From Puccinellia tenuiflora (Eukaryota > Streptophyta > Magnoliopsida > Poales > Poaceae): a DNA stretch of 64,000 nt. Where the stretch lies: contig QRDG01000519.1 in the NCBI GenBank assembly GCA_012064385.1, positions 248,001-312,000 of the forward strand, in the 5' to 3' direction. The notes below the pieces were generated by a model. That model made no database searches. It saw only the letters and a program-made list of their open reading frames with translations, and was not told the DNA's origin. Positions 10,608-21,800 of the stretch are shown piece by piece. The position numbers and the translations under genes are program-made. Every line of letters begins with the position of its first letter. Positions within the stretch are counted from its first letter, which is position 1.

Positions 10608-12937
10608 ATGGCGAGCGGATGCGACCGTGGAGTAGCTGGCGAGGCAATCATCGGGCCGGACACCCGCCGCATCCACGACTGGGTTCCCGAGGGGTAAGTT
10701 GGAGCTCACCTCTGCATTTGAACATTCGATTAGACATGAGACGCACTCGGTTTATGTTGATTTTGCAATTGGCGTGCTGAATTCGCATTTCGTGGTGTGC
10801 TGAATTCGTCTCTATTTTTCTGGTTAGGATGGAATTGCGGTTTGCTTTCTTGCTGAATATTAGAAGGGACCGGTACGTCGTCGATGCAGAGAATAACAAG
10901 AAATTCACGGGAGGTTTCGATTATCCTTTGCCAGTGGATTGCAATTGGAGTTTTAGACAATTTGGGGAGGTAATTTGCAGTCCATATCCTTGGGGTTTGC
11001 ATGATGAAGTGGAATTCAAATACTACGATGGGGGAAACAGATGGGTGGCAGTTACAAATGATGAAGAACTCGCTACCATGTTTGCTAAGCATAAGGAGAA
11101 GGAGAAATTTCATGTGAGACTGCAAAATGATGTGGTTGTGCCGGCAATTGGACCTAGTATGGCGGATGCATCTTCTCGGGCTGCATCATGTCGTGGTGCT
11201 CGCAGTTCTAGCCAGAGAAGTTCAGGCAGTGCACGAGGACGTGGTGCCTCGAGCGGCGTGGGCAGCAGCAGCAGAAGAAGGGTCCCCGTTGAAGTGGAGG
11301 AGCCTTCCAGTTATGCGGATGAAGAAGAGAGGCTATATCCTGATGTTCTTCGGAATTTACGACGAGCATCTCGGGCTGGAAACAATGAGGCTGACGCGGT
11401 GGTTATAGACGAAGACAACGAAGCTTTGAGTGATGTCGAAGACGATGTTCCACCTGTTGAATGGGACCGTGAGAACCCATTGATGGAACAAGGTTCCATT
11501 TATTCATCAATGAATGAGTGTAGAAATGCACTTGTGACGTACTGCATCAAGGCAGAACGCTATTTCAAAGTTGACAAGAGCGATAAAGTTCGTTACAGAG
11601 TGCATTGTCCGACTGAGGGTTGTCAATGGAGGATGCATGCATCTAAAATGCGAAAGAGCACAAATATTCAGGTGAAGGTGAACCCATTTAGCCACACGTG
11701 CAAGGAATCAACACTTAGGAAGGAAACAATCAGTAGAGCCAAGTCAAGATGGGTGGCTGAAGAAGTAAAGAAGTGGGTGACAGAAGACAATCAAATTGGT
11801 ACAAAGGAATTGATGAAGAACATCAAAGAGAAGTTCAAGATTGATTTACCATACATGAGGGTGTTCAATGGTAGAAATCAAGCTTTGGATTCTATTTACG
11901 GTGACTGGCAGGAAAGTTTTGAATTATTGTATTCATTCAAAGCTGAAGTGGAGAGGACCAGCCCAGGTAGTATTGTAGAAATTGACCACCACACGGTGGA
12001 GTACAAAATAAAGGGAGTGACAAGGACCAAGGAATGCTTTAGGAGGGTTTTTGTCTGCTTTGAGGCGTGTCGCCAGGGTTTTTTGGTAGGCTGCAGGCCG
12101 TATTTGGCTGTTGATGCTACTTTTCTGACAGGGAGGTTTAAAGGACAGTTAGTGGCAGCTTGTGCAGTTGATGCACATAATTTTGTATTTCCAGTTGCGT
12201 ATGGTGTGCTGGAGACAGAGTCTGAGGAGAGCTGGACTTGGTTTTTCCAGAATCTGCACCGGGCTATTGGACATCCCAATGGGTTGGTAATTCATACAGA
12301 TGCAGCGTTCGGAGAGCGTTTGGAGAGCGTTTGGATGAAACTGATGATGATGAGCAGCAGGTTGGAACAGAGCAAGAGCATGAGCATGATGATGATGATG
12401 AGCAGCCGGTTGGAACAGAGCATGACAATGTGGCTCCAAATGATGATGACAATGTGGCTCCAACTGATGGTGATCAAAATGGTCCATCTGATTTTGCTTA
12501 TGAGGCTCCATATGAAGGTTCAAATGATTTCCCTTTTGATCAAATGGACCATGATCATCAAAATGAGGCTCCAACTGATGTTGACAATGAGGCTTTAACT
12601 GATGGTGACATTGTGGCTCCAAATGATGATGACAATGAGGCTCCAACTGATGGTAACAATGTGGCTCCAAATGAGGCTCCAACTGATGGTTCACAACATT
12701 CTGTGATTGTGAGTTCTGCCAGGTATGTCAATCTTGCCAACACTAGTACATTTATCACTTGAAAATTTTCTCACTGCCCTTTTTGTCTTGTACAGCTCTG
12801 TGGTTGCTTCAAAGAAGACTGCCAAAAGGAGAAGAGAAGAAGCAATGACCACAAGGATCACAAGGAGCACAGTGGCAAGAAGCATAAGAATCACAAGGAG
12901 CATAGCGGCAAAGAAGCCTCGATGCGGTGTAGATTGA
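10608..12937 (+). pseudogene. MULE transposase (MURA-type), spliced, with deleted catalytic core
   Basis: Exon 1 (10608-10693) begins at ATG and ends at a GGG|GTAAGT donor in phase 2. The acceptor TTAG at 10826-10827 restores frame into the long exon. That exon encodes a PB1-like start (NDEELATMFAKH), a MuDR-type DNA-binding Cys/His region (HCPTEGCQWRMHASK...HTC) and the MULE core (VDATFLTGRFKGQLVAA, ESWTWFFQNL, GLVIHTDA). Right after the second Asp region (about 12300) the usual core with the final Glu is missing. The frame jumps to an acidic repeat tail (12310-12721) next to a duplicated GAGAGCGTTTG. A last exon (about 12796-12937) after a GTATGT...TACAG intron encodes a basic, NLS-like end. 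It cannot be an active transposase as it stands. Confidence 0.85.
12315..12700 (+). repeat. Acidic tandem repeats in the transposase tail
   Basis: The +1 frame reads repeated units around NVAPNDDDNEAPTDG, which are DNA repeats of GTGGCTCCAAATGATGATGACAA type. The segment is AT/GC balanced and in frame with the basic last exon. Confidence 0.75.
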
Positions 12938-13082
12938 GTTGGAACCAAGAATAATTTATGAAACATTATGAATGATGTTGTATTATGTTGAATGACCTAT
13001 GGTACAACTATGTTTGGATGATTTTTTTTAACTGATGTTTGGATGATTTTAATAGAAAATCATATGTTTCCTTCTGTCATAT

Positions 13083-13290
13083 GGTTGAACCATGTCTCGC
13101 AGACCAACCTATCCGAGCGCAGAAACCATCGATGTTCTGATTGGTTGTCTCGCGGACCAACCAATCAGAGCGCAGAACGAGCGTCTCGCGGATCGCTGTG
13201 GCTGAGCCGAGCGCAACCGTCCGATGCAAAGAGTAGCCAATCAGGAAGCAGAACCAGCGTCGCGCGGATCGCGCATGCCTGCCCCCACAT
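13083..13290 (+). repeat. Degenerate ~55-65 bp tandem repeats in the MULE
   Basis: Three to four copies of a unit containing GTCTCGCGGACCAACCAATC and GAGCGCAGAAC-type sequence. No gene is evident. 12960-13080 and 13300-13800 around it are AT-rich noncoding DNA. Confidence 0.6.
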
Positions 13291-13802
13291 CTGACGGGTG
13301 GTGTTTGGCGCTTGGTAGGATCCGACGGTGGACGTTCGACGCTAGGGTTTGGAGCATTCCTGCGGGGTTTTGAGCCAGTCAACGGGGTTATTAGGGTTTG
13401 ACCAGATTTCAAAAAATCATAACTAAATTACAAAAAATCGAAAAAATACAAACTCAACGGGGTTCGTCCATTTAGGAGACCTAGTTACCATAAAAAAATA
13501 TAAACTCGGTATAGGGGCGTTTTTTTGAAAAATCACTTTTTGAAGTGATCTGTCGAAATCAAGTTCAAATGTTTTTAAAAAATTCAAAAAAAAATCAAAA
13601 TGTTGAAATTCTTGCGCACATAGCCATCATATGTGACAAGGTTATGAGAAAAAAAATATAAACTTGGTGTAGGTCATTTTCATGAAAAAAGGCTTCACAC
13701 AAATGAGCTATCACCTATGAACATGTTCAGAGTTCGTAGAATAGGGAGAGAGGGTTTAGGGTTTGAAAACAATCAAAATAATAAAAAAAAAATCAGAAAA
13801 AT

Positions 13803-14690
13803 CTCCAAAGCTTCATTTTGTAGTAAATAAGAAGGATCCAGGCTTAGTTTTTCATTTTCATGTTTTAAACTTGTTTAAATGTTGGTCAACCCTACGGTTT
13901 GACCCAAATTCAAATATTCATAGGATATTCAAAAAACATCAAAAAAATGCAAACTCTGCACACATAGTTTTCTGATGTCATATACTAACCATTTCAGTTG
14001 ATAAAGAAAGTATAAGTACATTCAAACAAACAATTCATGTACATGGTGGTGATTTCTCACTTCTGTCAAATGAAGTCCAAGTTTTCCAACATGAAATCTT
14101 GGGAAACCTCCCCAAAGCTTCATTTTGTAGTGAATAAGAAGGATCTAGGCTTAGTTTTTCATTTTCATGTTTTAAACTTGTTTAAATGTTGGTCAACCCT
14201 ACGGTTTGACCCAAATTCAAATATTCATAGGATATTCAAAAAACATCAGAAAAATGCAAACTCTGCACACGTAGTCTTCTGATGTCATATACTAACCATT
14301 TCAGTTGATAAAGAAAGTATAAGTACATTCAACCAAACAATTCATGTACATGGTGGTGATTTCTCACTTCTGCCAAATGAAGTCCAAGTTTTCCAACATG
14401 AAATCTTGGGAAACCTCCCCAAAGCTTCATTTTGTAGTGAATAAGAAGGATCCAGGCTTAGTTTTTCATTTTCATGTTTTAAACTTGTTTAAATGTTGGT
14501 CAACCCTACGGTTTGACCCAAATTCAAATATTCATAGGATATTCAAAAAACATCAGAAAATGCAAACTCTGCACACGTAGTCTTCTGATGTCATATACTA
14601 ACCATTTCAGTTGATAAAGAAAGTATAAGTACATTCAACCAAACAATTCATGTACATGGTGGTGATTTCTCACTTCTACCGTATAAGTCA
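13803..14690 (+). repeat. 307-bp tandem repeat, about three copies
   Basis: CAAAGCTTCATTTTGTAG occurs at 13806, 14113 and 14420, exactly 307 bases apart. The units are nearly identical (third unit one base shorter). The short ORFs repeated in each unit are by-products, not genes. 14690-15380 is AT-rich and noncoding as far as can be seen. Confidence 0.9.
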
Positions 14691-15427
14691 AAGGGTGAAG
14701 AGATGTTGTACATTTATAGATTAATAAAATGACTTGATATTGGTCAAGAACACTATATTAGTGCACTAGATGTTAATCCTAGAGTTTGAGGTCATTTAGA
14801 GAAGGTCGAAAAATTGGTCGGATTAGAAATGGGGCTGTTTGGGCTACCTTTGGGGCGCTTTTCTAGCTCATTTTGTAGAGCCGATTGGTTGTTGGAGATG
14901 TTACCCTACCAAAAGGGCTAGGATTGTTTCCAACACGAGCATAACAACTTAGAAATGACTTGGATGTCACACAAGTTTCAAACTTTTGAAGAAATTCAAA
15001 GTACGTTCAAATTCAAATTACAAGTTTCTTCGCGTCAATTTCTTATTTAGGCAAGGTGGAGATGAGGTGGTTTTAAAACTTTGAAAATGAAAAAAGTCAA
15101 AAACTCACCGAAGAATAGGAAATTTACATCCTGAATTCAAATAACAGATTCCCATATTACAAAAACCATCTTCTGCGATTCTTCTCCACATTATATAGGT
15201 CGAATAAACATCGTAGCATGTGATAAAACCGTAGCATCTGATCGAGGTTTGCATCCATGTACTCCATCTGCACCGTTCCTTACGATCAAACGATTGAAAA
15301 TGACGCTGTGCATGCAATAACGGCCACTGACTACTGGGCCCCGTTCACCAGCCCGATGCATGCAGAACTCGACGTAGACCTGCATGCCTAGTTTTTCCAG
15401 AGTAGACCTCGACGTTCACCAGCGCTA

Positions 15428-15771
15428 TCACGGCGGAGGCGCTGGGCATCGATCCCTCTGCCAAGCGGAAGCGCAAGGCCAAGGTGCTGCACGAGTCAGC
15501 CTACTTCTTCCACCGCCCCGACCCCGACCGCGTCGACAACCGCTCCGACGAGGAGAAGAACCGCCTTCTCAACCTTCTTGAGAAGGCGGAGGATAAGGAG
15601 TTGGCGAGGGAGGAGGAGGCGAGGGAGAAGGCGGAGGAGAAGGCTCTCTGGCGGCGCATCAAGAAGAGCCGTGACAGGGACGACGCCAAGATGTGCGAGG
15701 CCAATCGCCGGGCCTTGCAGAAGCAGGAGATGGCGGACAGGGCGGCGGCGTGGAACTGGTGGAAGAAGTAG
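15428..15771 (+). CDS. Charged coiled-coil ORF inside the MULE (possible captured exon)
   Basis: The frame from about 15428 to TAG 15771 encodes a GC-rich, highly charged polypeptide: a basic patch (AKRKRKAK), then a Glu/Lys/Arg-rich helix (EEARE, EDKELARE, KAEEKALWRRIKK) ending AAWNWWKK. No ATG precedes it in frame. An intron acceptor may lie upstream, so it looks like an exon. Its GC content is far above the flanking DNA, as in gene fragments carried by MULEs. No known family was recognised. Confidence 0.45.
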
Positions 15772-16188
15772 GCCAACCGCCGGCGGCTAGGCGGCGGTTA
15801 GGTTAGGGCCCTCTATATTTAGGGCCCTATTGCATTTTTGTTTAATATATGTAATCCGCGTCGGGCCCCTCTATCTATATGTAAAAGGGGCCAATGTTTA
15901 ATATATATGTATATGTTCCCGTCCATGCTAATATAATATAAAGAGTTATTATAAAAGGGTATGTGTACAACAATTTCTAGGGAAAACAATGTGTTGAAAA
16001 AATCTAACTATGAGTAAACTATAATCTAACTGTGTGCATGCAAACATGCGTGTCCAAAAATTAAGTACAAAACCCAAAGGAAAACCACTCTCACGTGTGT
16101 CCAAAACATTCAGTACAAAATGCGTTTTTAAACCCTAAACCAAGTAAAGAACTCACTATGTATAGTCTCCTTCCTTTGCCATGTCAAA

Positions 16189-16275
16189 GTCCTTCCATCA
16201 GCCCTAACGGTCACTAGCGCAGCACTATACTCCCCAAAACCACGGGGTCTTGGGTTCGATTCCCAGCCAAACCCC
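16189..16275 (+). other. tRNA-like / SINE-like box A and box B sequence
   Basis: A box-B-like GGGTTCGATTCCC lies near 16252-16264, with a 4-bp T-stem. An A-box-like TAGCGCAGCAC lies about 40 bases upstream, and T-rich DNA follows. Acceptor-stem pairing is not convincing, so it is more likely a tRNA-derived repeat than a tRNA gene. Confidence 0.3.
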
Positions 16276-16487
16276 ATTTTTGTTCATTTTACACCTTTTT
16301 TTTCGGCACAACCCACCCTTCTAATTTGCCCACCCCGAATGGGCCTAATTGGATAGAGTTGGCCCAATAGAAAGTTTTTTTACAGAAAGGCAGAGCATTT
16401 AACTGAATTTCACTGATGAAAGTTTCTGAATTTCCCATTTCTTCTACATTTTTCACACAATTTCAAGCATACAAATCCCTCCCAAAT

Positions 16488-17049
16488 TCATTCCTTTCCA
16501 TACAATTTCATAAAAACACCGAGTGCGATCACTATACCCACAAATGCCCAAATGTAATTGCAAAACCAATTGCAAATGGGTTTTTGTGCTCGCTTTTCGA
16601 GCATCCTAACCTTCTGGTTCAACCTCCTAAGCTCAACAGCTACCTCTATTGATTCAATGTGTGCTCCGCCCTGCATCTCCTCTTCCGGAGCTCGCGCTGC
16701 GGCCGCTGCCGTCTGTGGCAGGATGGGAAGCCATTCCTCGTGCTCCTCTAGCAGTTCATTCATCAGTCTCTCGGCCGGAACATCGACCCAAAGGAAGAAA
16801 TGCTTTACCTGCATGAAAGCCAAACAGATCAATCGTATTGCTCAATGATCCCGACCACGAAAAGAGTCAAATTGCCCCGATTCTTACCCCCTTGTTCTTG
16901 CACACATAGAACAGTCGATTTGGGTTCTTCAGTGTCCCCGAAATCTTCCGAACAGCCTCCCCCCTGCACCGCGGACAGAGCAACACCGGCATCTCCATGC
17001 CCGCCGGAATCTCGATCCGCGAGATGGCGCGGGAGCTCGAAGAAGACAT
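16488..17049 (-). CDS. GRF-type zinc finger protein with C-terminal membrane anchor, carried by the MULE
   Basis: Two exons on the minus strand: 17049-16888 and 16808-16488, with a GTAAGA donor and GCAG acceptor in phase 0, giving 160 aa. After a Ser-rich start (MSSSSSRAI), CPRC (residues 25-28) and NPNRLFYVC (42-50) form the first three ligands of a GRF zinc finger, followed by KHFFLWVD. The fourth Cys usual in this family seems replaced at the splice junction (GVKHFF). A coiled coil (ELRRLNQKVRMLEKR) precedes a C-terminal hydrophobic helix (about residues 136-157). The gene starts near the right end of the MULE and converges on mudrA, the place of mudrB in MuDR. The family is common in grasses. 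Its role here is unknown. Confidence 0.7.
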
Positions 17050-17409
17050 GGAGCTCGATTGGCGGCCACCCGCAGCCAATCGGGATCTCAACGCCTCCGC
17101 ACACGTCCCCTCTAGCTGCAGCAGACGGCCGCGCCCTCCACAGCAATCTTCCCGCCGCCGGTGATGAAGGGGATGTCGACGCCGCCCTCTCGGCCGCCCG
17201 CTCCCGGCTCCGAGTTACCAACAGGGGTCGCCGCCTACCTCTGCGCGTGTCCGCCTCCAACCCCGTCACACGCTCGGCTGATTGCTGCTCACCGCTGCGA
17301 CATCCGGTGGAGCCTTCCGGCGGGATTTTATCGCACACCCGCAGCCAGCAACGGCGACTTACTGCTGGGTCCCACAAGCAACGGTTATCTACTGGGTCCC
17401 ACAAGCATC

Positions 17410-17665
17410 GGCCAGCAACGGTCTGATTGTGTAACGCGTCTGGTCCCACCTGTAAGGGCCGAGTCAAACACGCTGACCTGACGGAGATGGCCTCCGCCTG
17501 GTCCCACCTGTAAGGGCCGAGTCAAACACGCTGACCTGACGGAGATGGCGCAAATTGACGGAACGAGTCCTTGCGCACATACTAGGGGCAAAACTGAGGA
17601 CGATTCCAAGCTAGGGGCAAAACTGAGTACATGGACAGAACTGATGGCAAACGGATAATTTACCC
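17410..17665 (-). repeat. Right terminal and subterminal repeats of the MULE
   Basis: A 58-bp direct duplication beginning TGGTCCCACCTGTAAGG lies at 17441 and 17499. It is the inverse of the left-end ACAGGTGGGACC motif. The terminal block to 17665 inverts the left end. Confidence 0.8.
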
Positions 17666-17674
17666 AAAAAGTTA

Positions 17675-18077
17675 AGCTTAGACTCTTGAACCCGGCACAG
17701 TAGCCGAACTTTCCCTAATTTTCTCGCTGGTAAGTTAGATGCATCCTGCACAATATGACTAATCTACAGGCATGATTCGTCTCCGGCTCTTATGAATCCT
17801 AAAGGACATGAGGTGTTAGGAGCTTATCAGCACAAGCTGTAAGAGGAGTCATGCAGGGCCTACTTATTCATCAGTGGATAATTAGATGGGTTATAAGAAC
17901 CACAGAATGACTTGCACAGAGGGTACATATCAATATCATAGTTTAATAAGCAAGTCATCGTAAGCCGATTGGCACAATTTCAGAACAAATAGTTCAAAAA
18001 AAAACCCAACAAGGTTTAAACACCAGTAGTGCATCATTACAAAGTTTAAATACTAATAGCACAGTATTACATAGTGC
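17675..18077. other. Gypsy internal DNA between the MULE and the antisense gene
   Basis: This resumes the outer gypsy after the MULE target duplication. No sense ORF is visible. It probably contains the 3' UTR of the antisense gene (stop at 18078-18080). Confidence 0.6.
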
Positions 18078-18892
18078 TCAAAAATCATTCAGGGGATGGT
18101 CTTCAAGAGGAGTCGACTTCTCAGCTGGAATCGGGGAGTCCTTCTTTGCAGGAGACTTGTCTTTTGATTGAACAGCAGAAGTAGGAGCCGGCTTCAAAGG
18201 AGGCTTGGTGGCGACTCTCTTCGTTTGAAAGCCAGTACCTTTGGGACTCTTCATATGCTTAGCCAGTTCTGCTTGTTTCTGGGCGTCTCCAGAGATAGCT
18301 ATCGAAGGAGTGGGCGCAGCAGGAGTCTTCAATGTAGGCTCAGCACCAGGAACAGGAGCCGTTGGCGATGAGGAACTCGGCCCGGTAGAAGAGGATGGGA
18401 CACCAGCTGGGTCCTGTGATGGGCGGCCAAAGTTTATGATCGCAGGAGTTTCTGGAGCAACTCTTTTGTTCTCCAAATCATAGTGATGAACCCATACCTC
18501 AGGGTCCATCTTATTGGCAATCTCACAAGCATATGGCCGCACCAACTTCTCCTCAGCCTTGAAGTCGTCTTGAGTGAAGGGTTTGCCATCCTCATGTTGC
18601 TCTGGCTTCCCCATTGTAAGCATTGCTGGCTCCAAGACAATGGGGTAATAGCTATGGGCTAAGGCCAAGATCCTGATGGAGGCTCTCCTCAAGGAAGACT
18701 GTTTCCACAGCCGCATATAACATGGTGCCCTAGACAACTCGTCCACCAGACGTTCAGGCTCTTTGGGACACTTGCCCTTAGGGTTCAAATATTTCACCAC
18801 TGCACGGGCTCCCTCTTGCAGCCCATGACAGTGGTCAAGCATCTCAGATAATTGCATGCTAGTGGGCAGTTTGAGCTTTGGGGAGTCAGCCC
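18078..18892 (-). CDS. Antisense gene exon 5 and stop
   Basis: The acceptor is CTGTAG, and phase 1 is restored as FGADSPKLKLP. A structured part (LDHCHGLQEGARAVVKYL...LAHSYYPIVLEP) is followed by a low-complexity Pro/Ser tail ending PLNDF. Confidence 0.8.
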
Positions 18893-21800
18893 CTACAGAA
18901 AGAAAATCAGTGATTGTCAGTACAAAAGCAATTCAGAAAGGTGCAAAAAAGCAAGCAAGCAAAAGTTTCAAGCTTACCAAATATGTGTTGGCACATGGCC
19001 CCAATGCCCTTGCGGCAGGTGTCGAAAACAGCTTTTAGATCGTTATGTGCCTTTTGGGCAACCATTTTAGCCTCAGCAGATTCTTTTTTAACTTGCTCCA
19101 GTTGAGCAGACAAAGCCTTCATATCTTTCTCAAGCTGAAGGGAGTGTTCTTTTTCAGCTATAGCAGATCTGGCACTAGCAGCTGCCTGGTCCTCAAGCTC
19201 CTTCATATCTCTCTTCACCTTGGAGATAACGCACTGCAATCACAAGTCAACTTTTTACAAGTCAGGATTTACAAGTCAGTTTCACAAGTCAAGCAGAGAA
19301 CTCATGAGCTCCAAGTCGTCACAAGTTAACAACTTGGCGCTTGGGGGCTACTTAGGAGTCAATTTTTCCTGACAACTAACAGGCATGGGTCCTAATCGAC
19401 AAGTCATCAGCTCCAAGTCGTCACAAGTTAACAACTTGGCGCTTGGGGGCTACTCGCAGAACAGAAATTTTTCTTCAAGTTAAGTATCAATAAATTACAT
19501 ATATTTGTAGCTCCAAGTCGTCGCAGGCTGACAACTCGGCGCTTGGGGGCTACTCGTGGAAAAGTTTTTTTGTCTAAGGACCCGACAGACAGCAAATCAG
19601 CAGCCCCGAGTCCTAGTAGAGCTAAGGACTCAGTGCTTGGGGGCTACAGTGTGCAAATTTTCCTACAAAGTAGTTGAGTTCAATTTCAAAGCAAAGCACC
19701 TATCCTAGTCACAAGTCACCACAGACAGGTGCTTGGGGGCTACTGGGATAGGATGATACTAGAAAAGCACAAAGAGTAGAAGTAAAAAACTTACATTATG
19801 AATCATGTGAAGAGATTTAAGAGCCGCTTGCTCATCATCCTTCAGCCTCGCAGATTGATCGTTCAAGTCGACTGCTTCAGCATAGGCTTCAAAAAATGAC
19901 ATGTTATCAGCCACCCGAAGTCGGCTGTAGTCAGTAGATGACTTGGACTTGATGTTTGGAGAAGTTGCAGGAGTCGGCTTCATAGGAGCCGGATGAGTTT
20001 GAGGCGCAGTATCAGGAGTCTCAGTCCCAGAAGAGGGCTGGACAATCTGTGGAGTCGCCGCCCGGGTCCTTGAAGGAGACTCGGAAATGGTGGGAGCTGT
20101 GGTTGCACCAGCAGATGCAGCAGTGGAGGGACCTGTCCTCGTGCTTGTTGCTTGAGAAGTCGAGGGAGGTACAGGTCCACGACCAGATGTAACATCAGCC
20201 ATGCCTGGGAGCTTGGTTACCTTGGCACAAGGCCGAGCTCTGAAATATGCAAAGACAGAAATCAGTAATAAATCTAGTGAAAAGGAAAGAGGCAGAAGTC
20301 ATTTGAATGCGATTACAGTAGACAGAGGAGTCTTACCCAACATTAGTCTCCAGGTCCAGGGAGGCCTGAGAGTCGGAGGAAGGCATTGACATCCCGGAGT
20401 GGTAGGAGTCGTCCTTGTGGGGAGGAGAAGTCGACTTCCGCTGGTGCGAGACAGGCAGAGGCTCAGGAGCATCTGCAGGCCCATCGGAGCGCAATTTCCT
20501 CTTCCTGGCGGCGATAACACTCTGCATGTGTTCTTCAGGCTTAGAAGGTGAGCGAGTGGACCCAAGGACTAGTGAAAGTGGTACCTTGGGAATAGCCTCT
20601 CGAGATCCATTGTTGTTAGAGGTTGGGGAAGAAGAAGAGTGACTCTTGGCTGAGGACTCTTCAGATAATGATGGTTGAGCAGCAACAGAAGTGGTGTCAG
20701 TTTGTTTAGTGACGGGAGCCTCTGGAGAGGACTCGTCATTGTCAGTATCCTCCACAATGGGAGCCTTTTGAGAGGACTCCTCTTCAATAACATTTTCGGT
20801 TGGAGCCTCTGGCGAGGACTCCTCATCAGCAGCATCATCTTCAGCGGGAGCCTCCTGGGAGGACTCCTCGTCATCGTTATCAGTATCTTCTGCCACAGCA
20901 GTTTGATCTGTGGCAGGAGTCTCCTCTTCAGCCTCAGCTTCGGCCTCAGTTTTACTCTCAGTGCTAGCGCCAGAGGCCGGCTTCCAGAAGGAGTCAGTGA
21001 GCTGCAACAGAGTCAAAGAAAATGAGTTAGTAAGCGATACAAGTAAGATCAAGTTAGAAGTGAGGTAAAGTTCAAGGCTTACGTCCGGAGCTGGGTTGGT
21101 AGAGCAGAAGGGCTGCAGCCCAAAATGTGCCTGGTCCTTCACCGGCTTCCCAGTCAGCTTTTTGATAAGCCGACCAAGTTCGGGTCCATCAGACAGTTGC
21201 TCCGTCACCCGGAGGTCATCGCCAGCGCAGTGAGTGTATGAGCAGGTAAGCTGTCGTCGGGCTACCTTTCGGGTACCCCACGGTGGTGGTACCTGGGTCA
21301 CGCCAAGGGAAGCCCATTGAAGCCCATGAAGTGTACCGTGTGGCCCAAGTAGCTGGTTAGGCCGGTGATAGCTTTCCTTATCCTGTAATGTGCAATCCGC
21401 ACCGTCCACCCGAGACCTGGCCTGTGATATAAAGGCCAGGAGGGTGCGCCACCTAGAAAAGGAAACAGGAAAACCCTAGCGAGATTGCCATCTCGCCATT
21501 GTAGCCACCTCGATAGTACCAGACAAGCAGGAGTAGGTCTTTACCTCATCTCGAGGGGCCGAACCTGGGTAAACTCGCCCCCTGTTAGCCGTCGCGATCA
21601 CCAACGTTCATACTCTCTCCCCCTCAATCAACCCGGGGTACACAACCTTGGGAATTGCCGAGTCCACACCTCGTCAATTGGCGCCGTCTGTGGGAAGAAC
21701 AGATCGTTGGAGTCATGGTTGCGCCGGCCTCATCTGCAATGAAGAACGGCATCAGCGCCAGGGAGTCAATCTACACCGGCTTCCTCGAGTTTGTCCAGCA

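Larger units (their letters stand above)
9999..17665 (+). mobile_element. Mutator-like transposon (MULE), 7,667 bp, nested in the gypsy
   Basis: The element starts GGGTCATTTAAC and ends with its imperfect inverse (GGATAATTTACCC). The ends share GTTTGCCA-like and ACTCAGTTTTGCC blocks. A perfect 9-bp target duplication AAAAAGTTA (9990-9998 and 17666-17674) is diagnostic for Mutator-type insertion. Inside are a mudrA-type gene reading rightward, a middle block of repeats, a coiled-coil ORF, and a second gene reading leftward from the right end. The catalytic core of the transposase is deleted, so this copy is non-autonomous today. Confidence 0.93.

Noticed and set aside
10097..10709. Several overlapping long ORFs on both strands
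   Set aside because: They are caused by GCC/CCG-rich DNA at the MULE left end. Only the short exon starting at 10608 fits the splicing of the transposase.
13763..14580. Three repeated 70-81-codon ORFs as a gene family
   Set aside because: They are the same frame of a 307-bp DNA repeat, with no start context or protein features.
16189..16275. tRNA gene
   Set aside because: Box A/B-like sequences and a T-arm are present, but the acceptor and anticodon stems do not pair convincingly. It is kept only as a tRNA-like repeat.
16829..17467. 212-codon minus-strand and 208-codon plus-strand ORFs at the MULE right end
   Set aside because: Shadow frames. The GRF-finger frame with a proper intron explains the conserved residues better.
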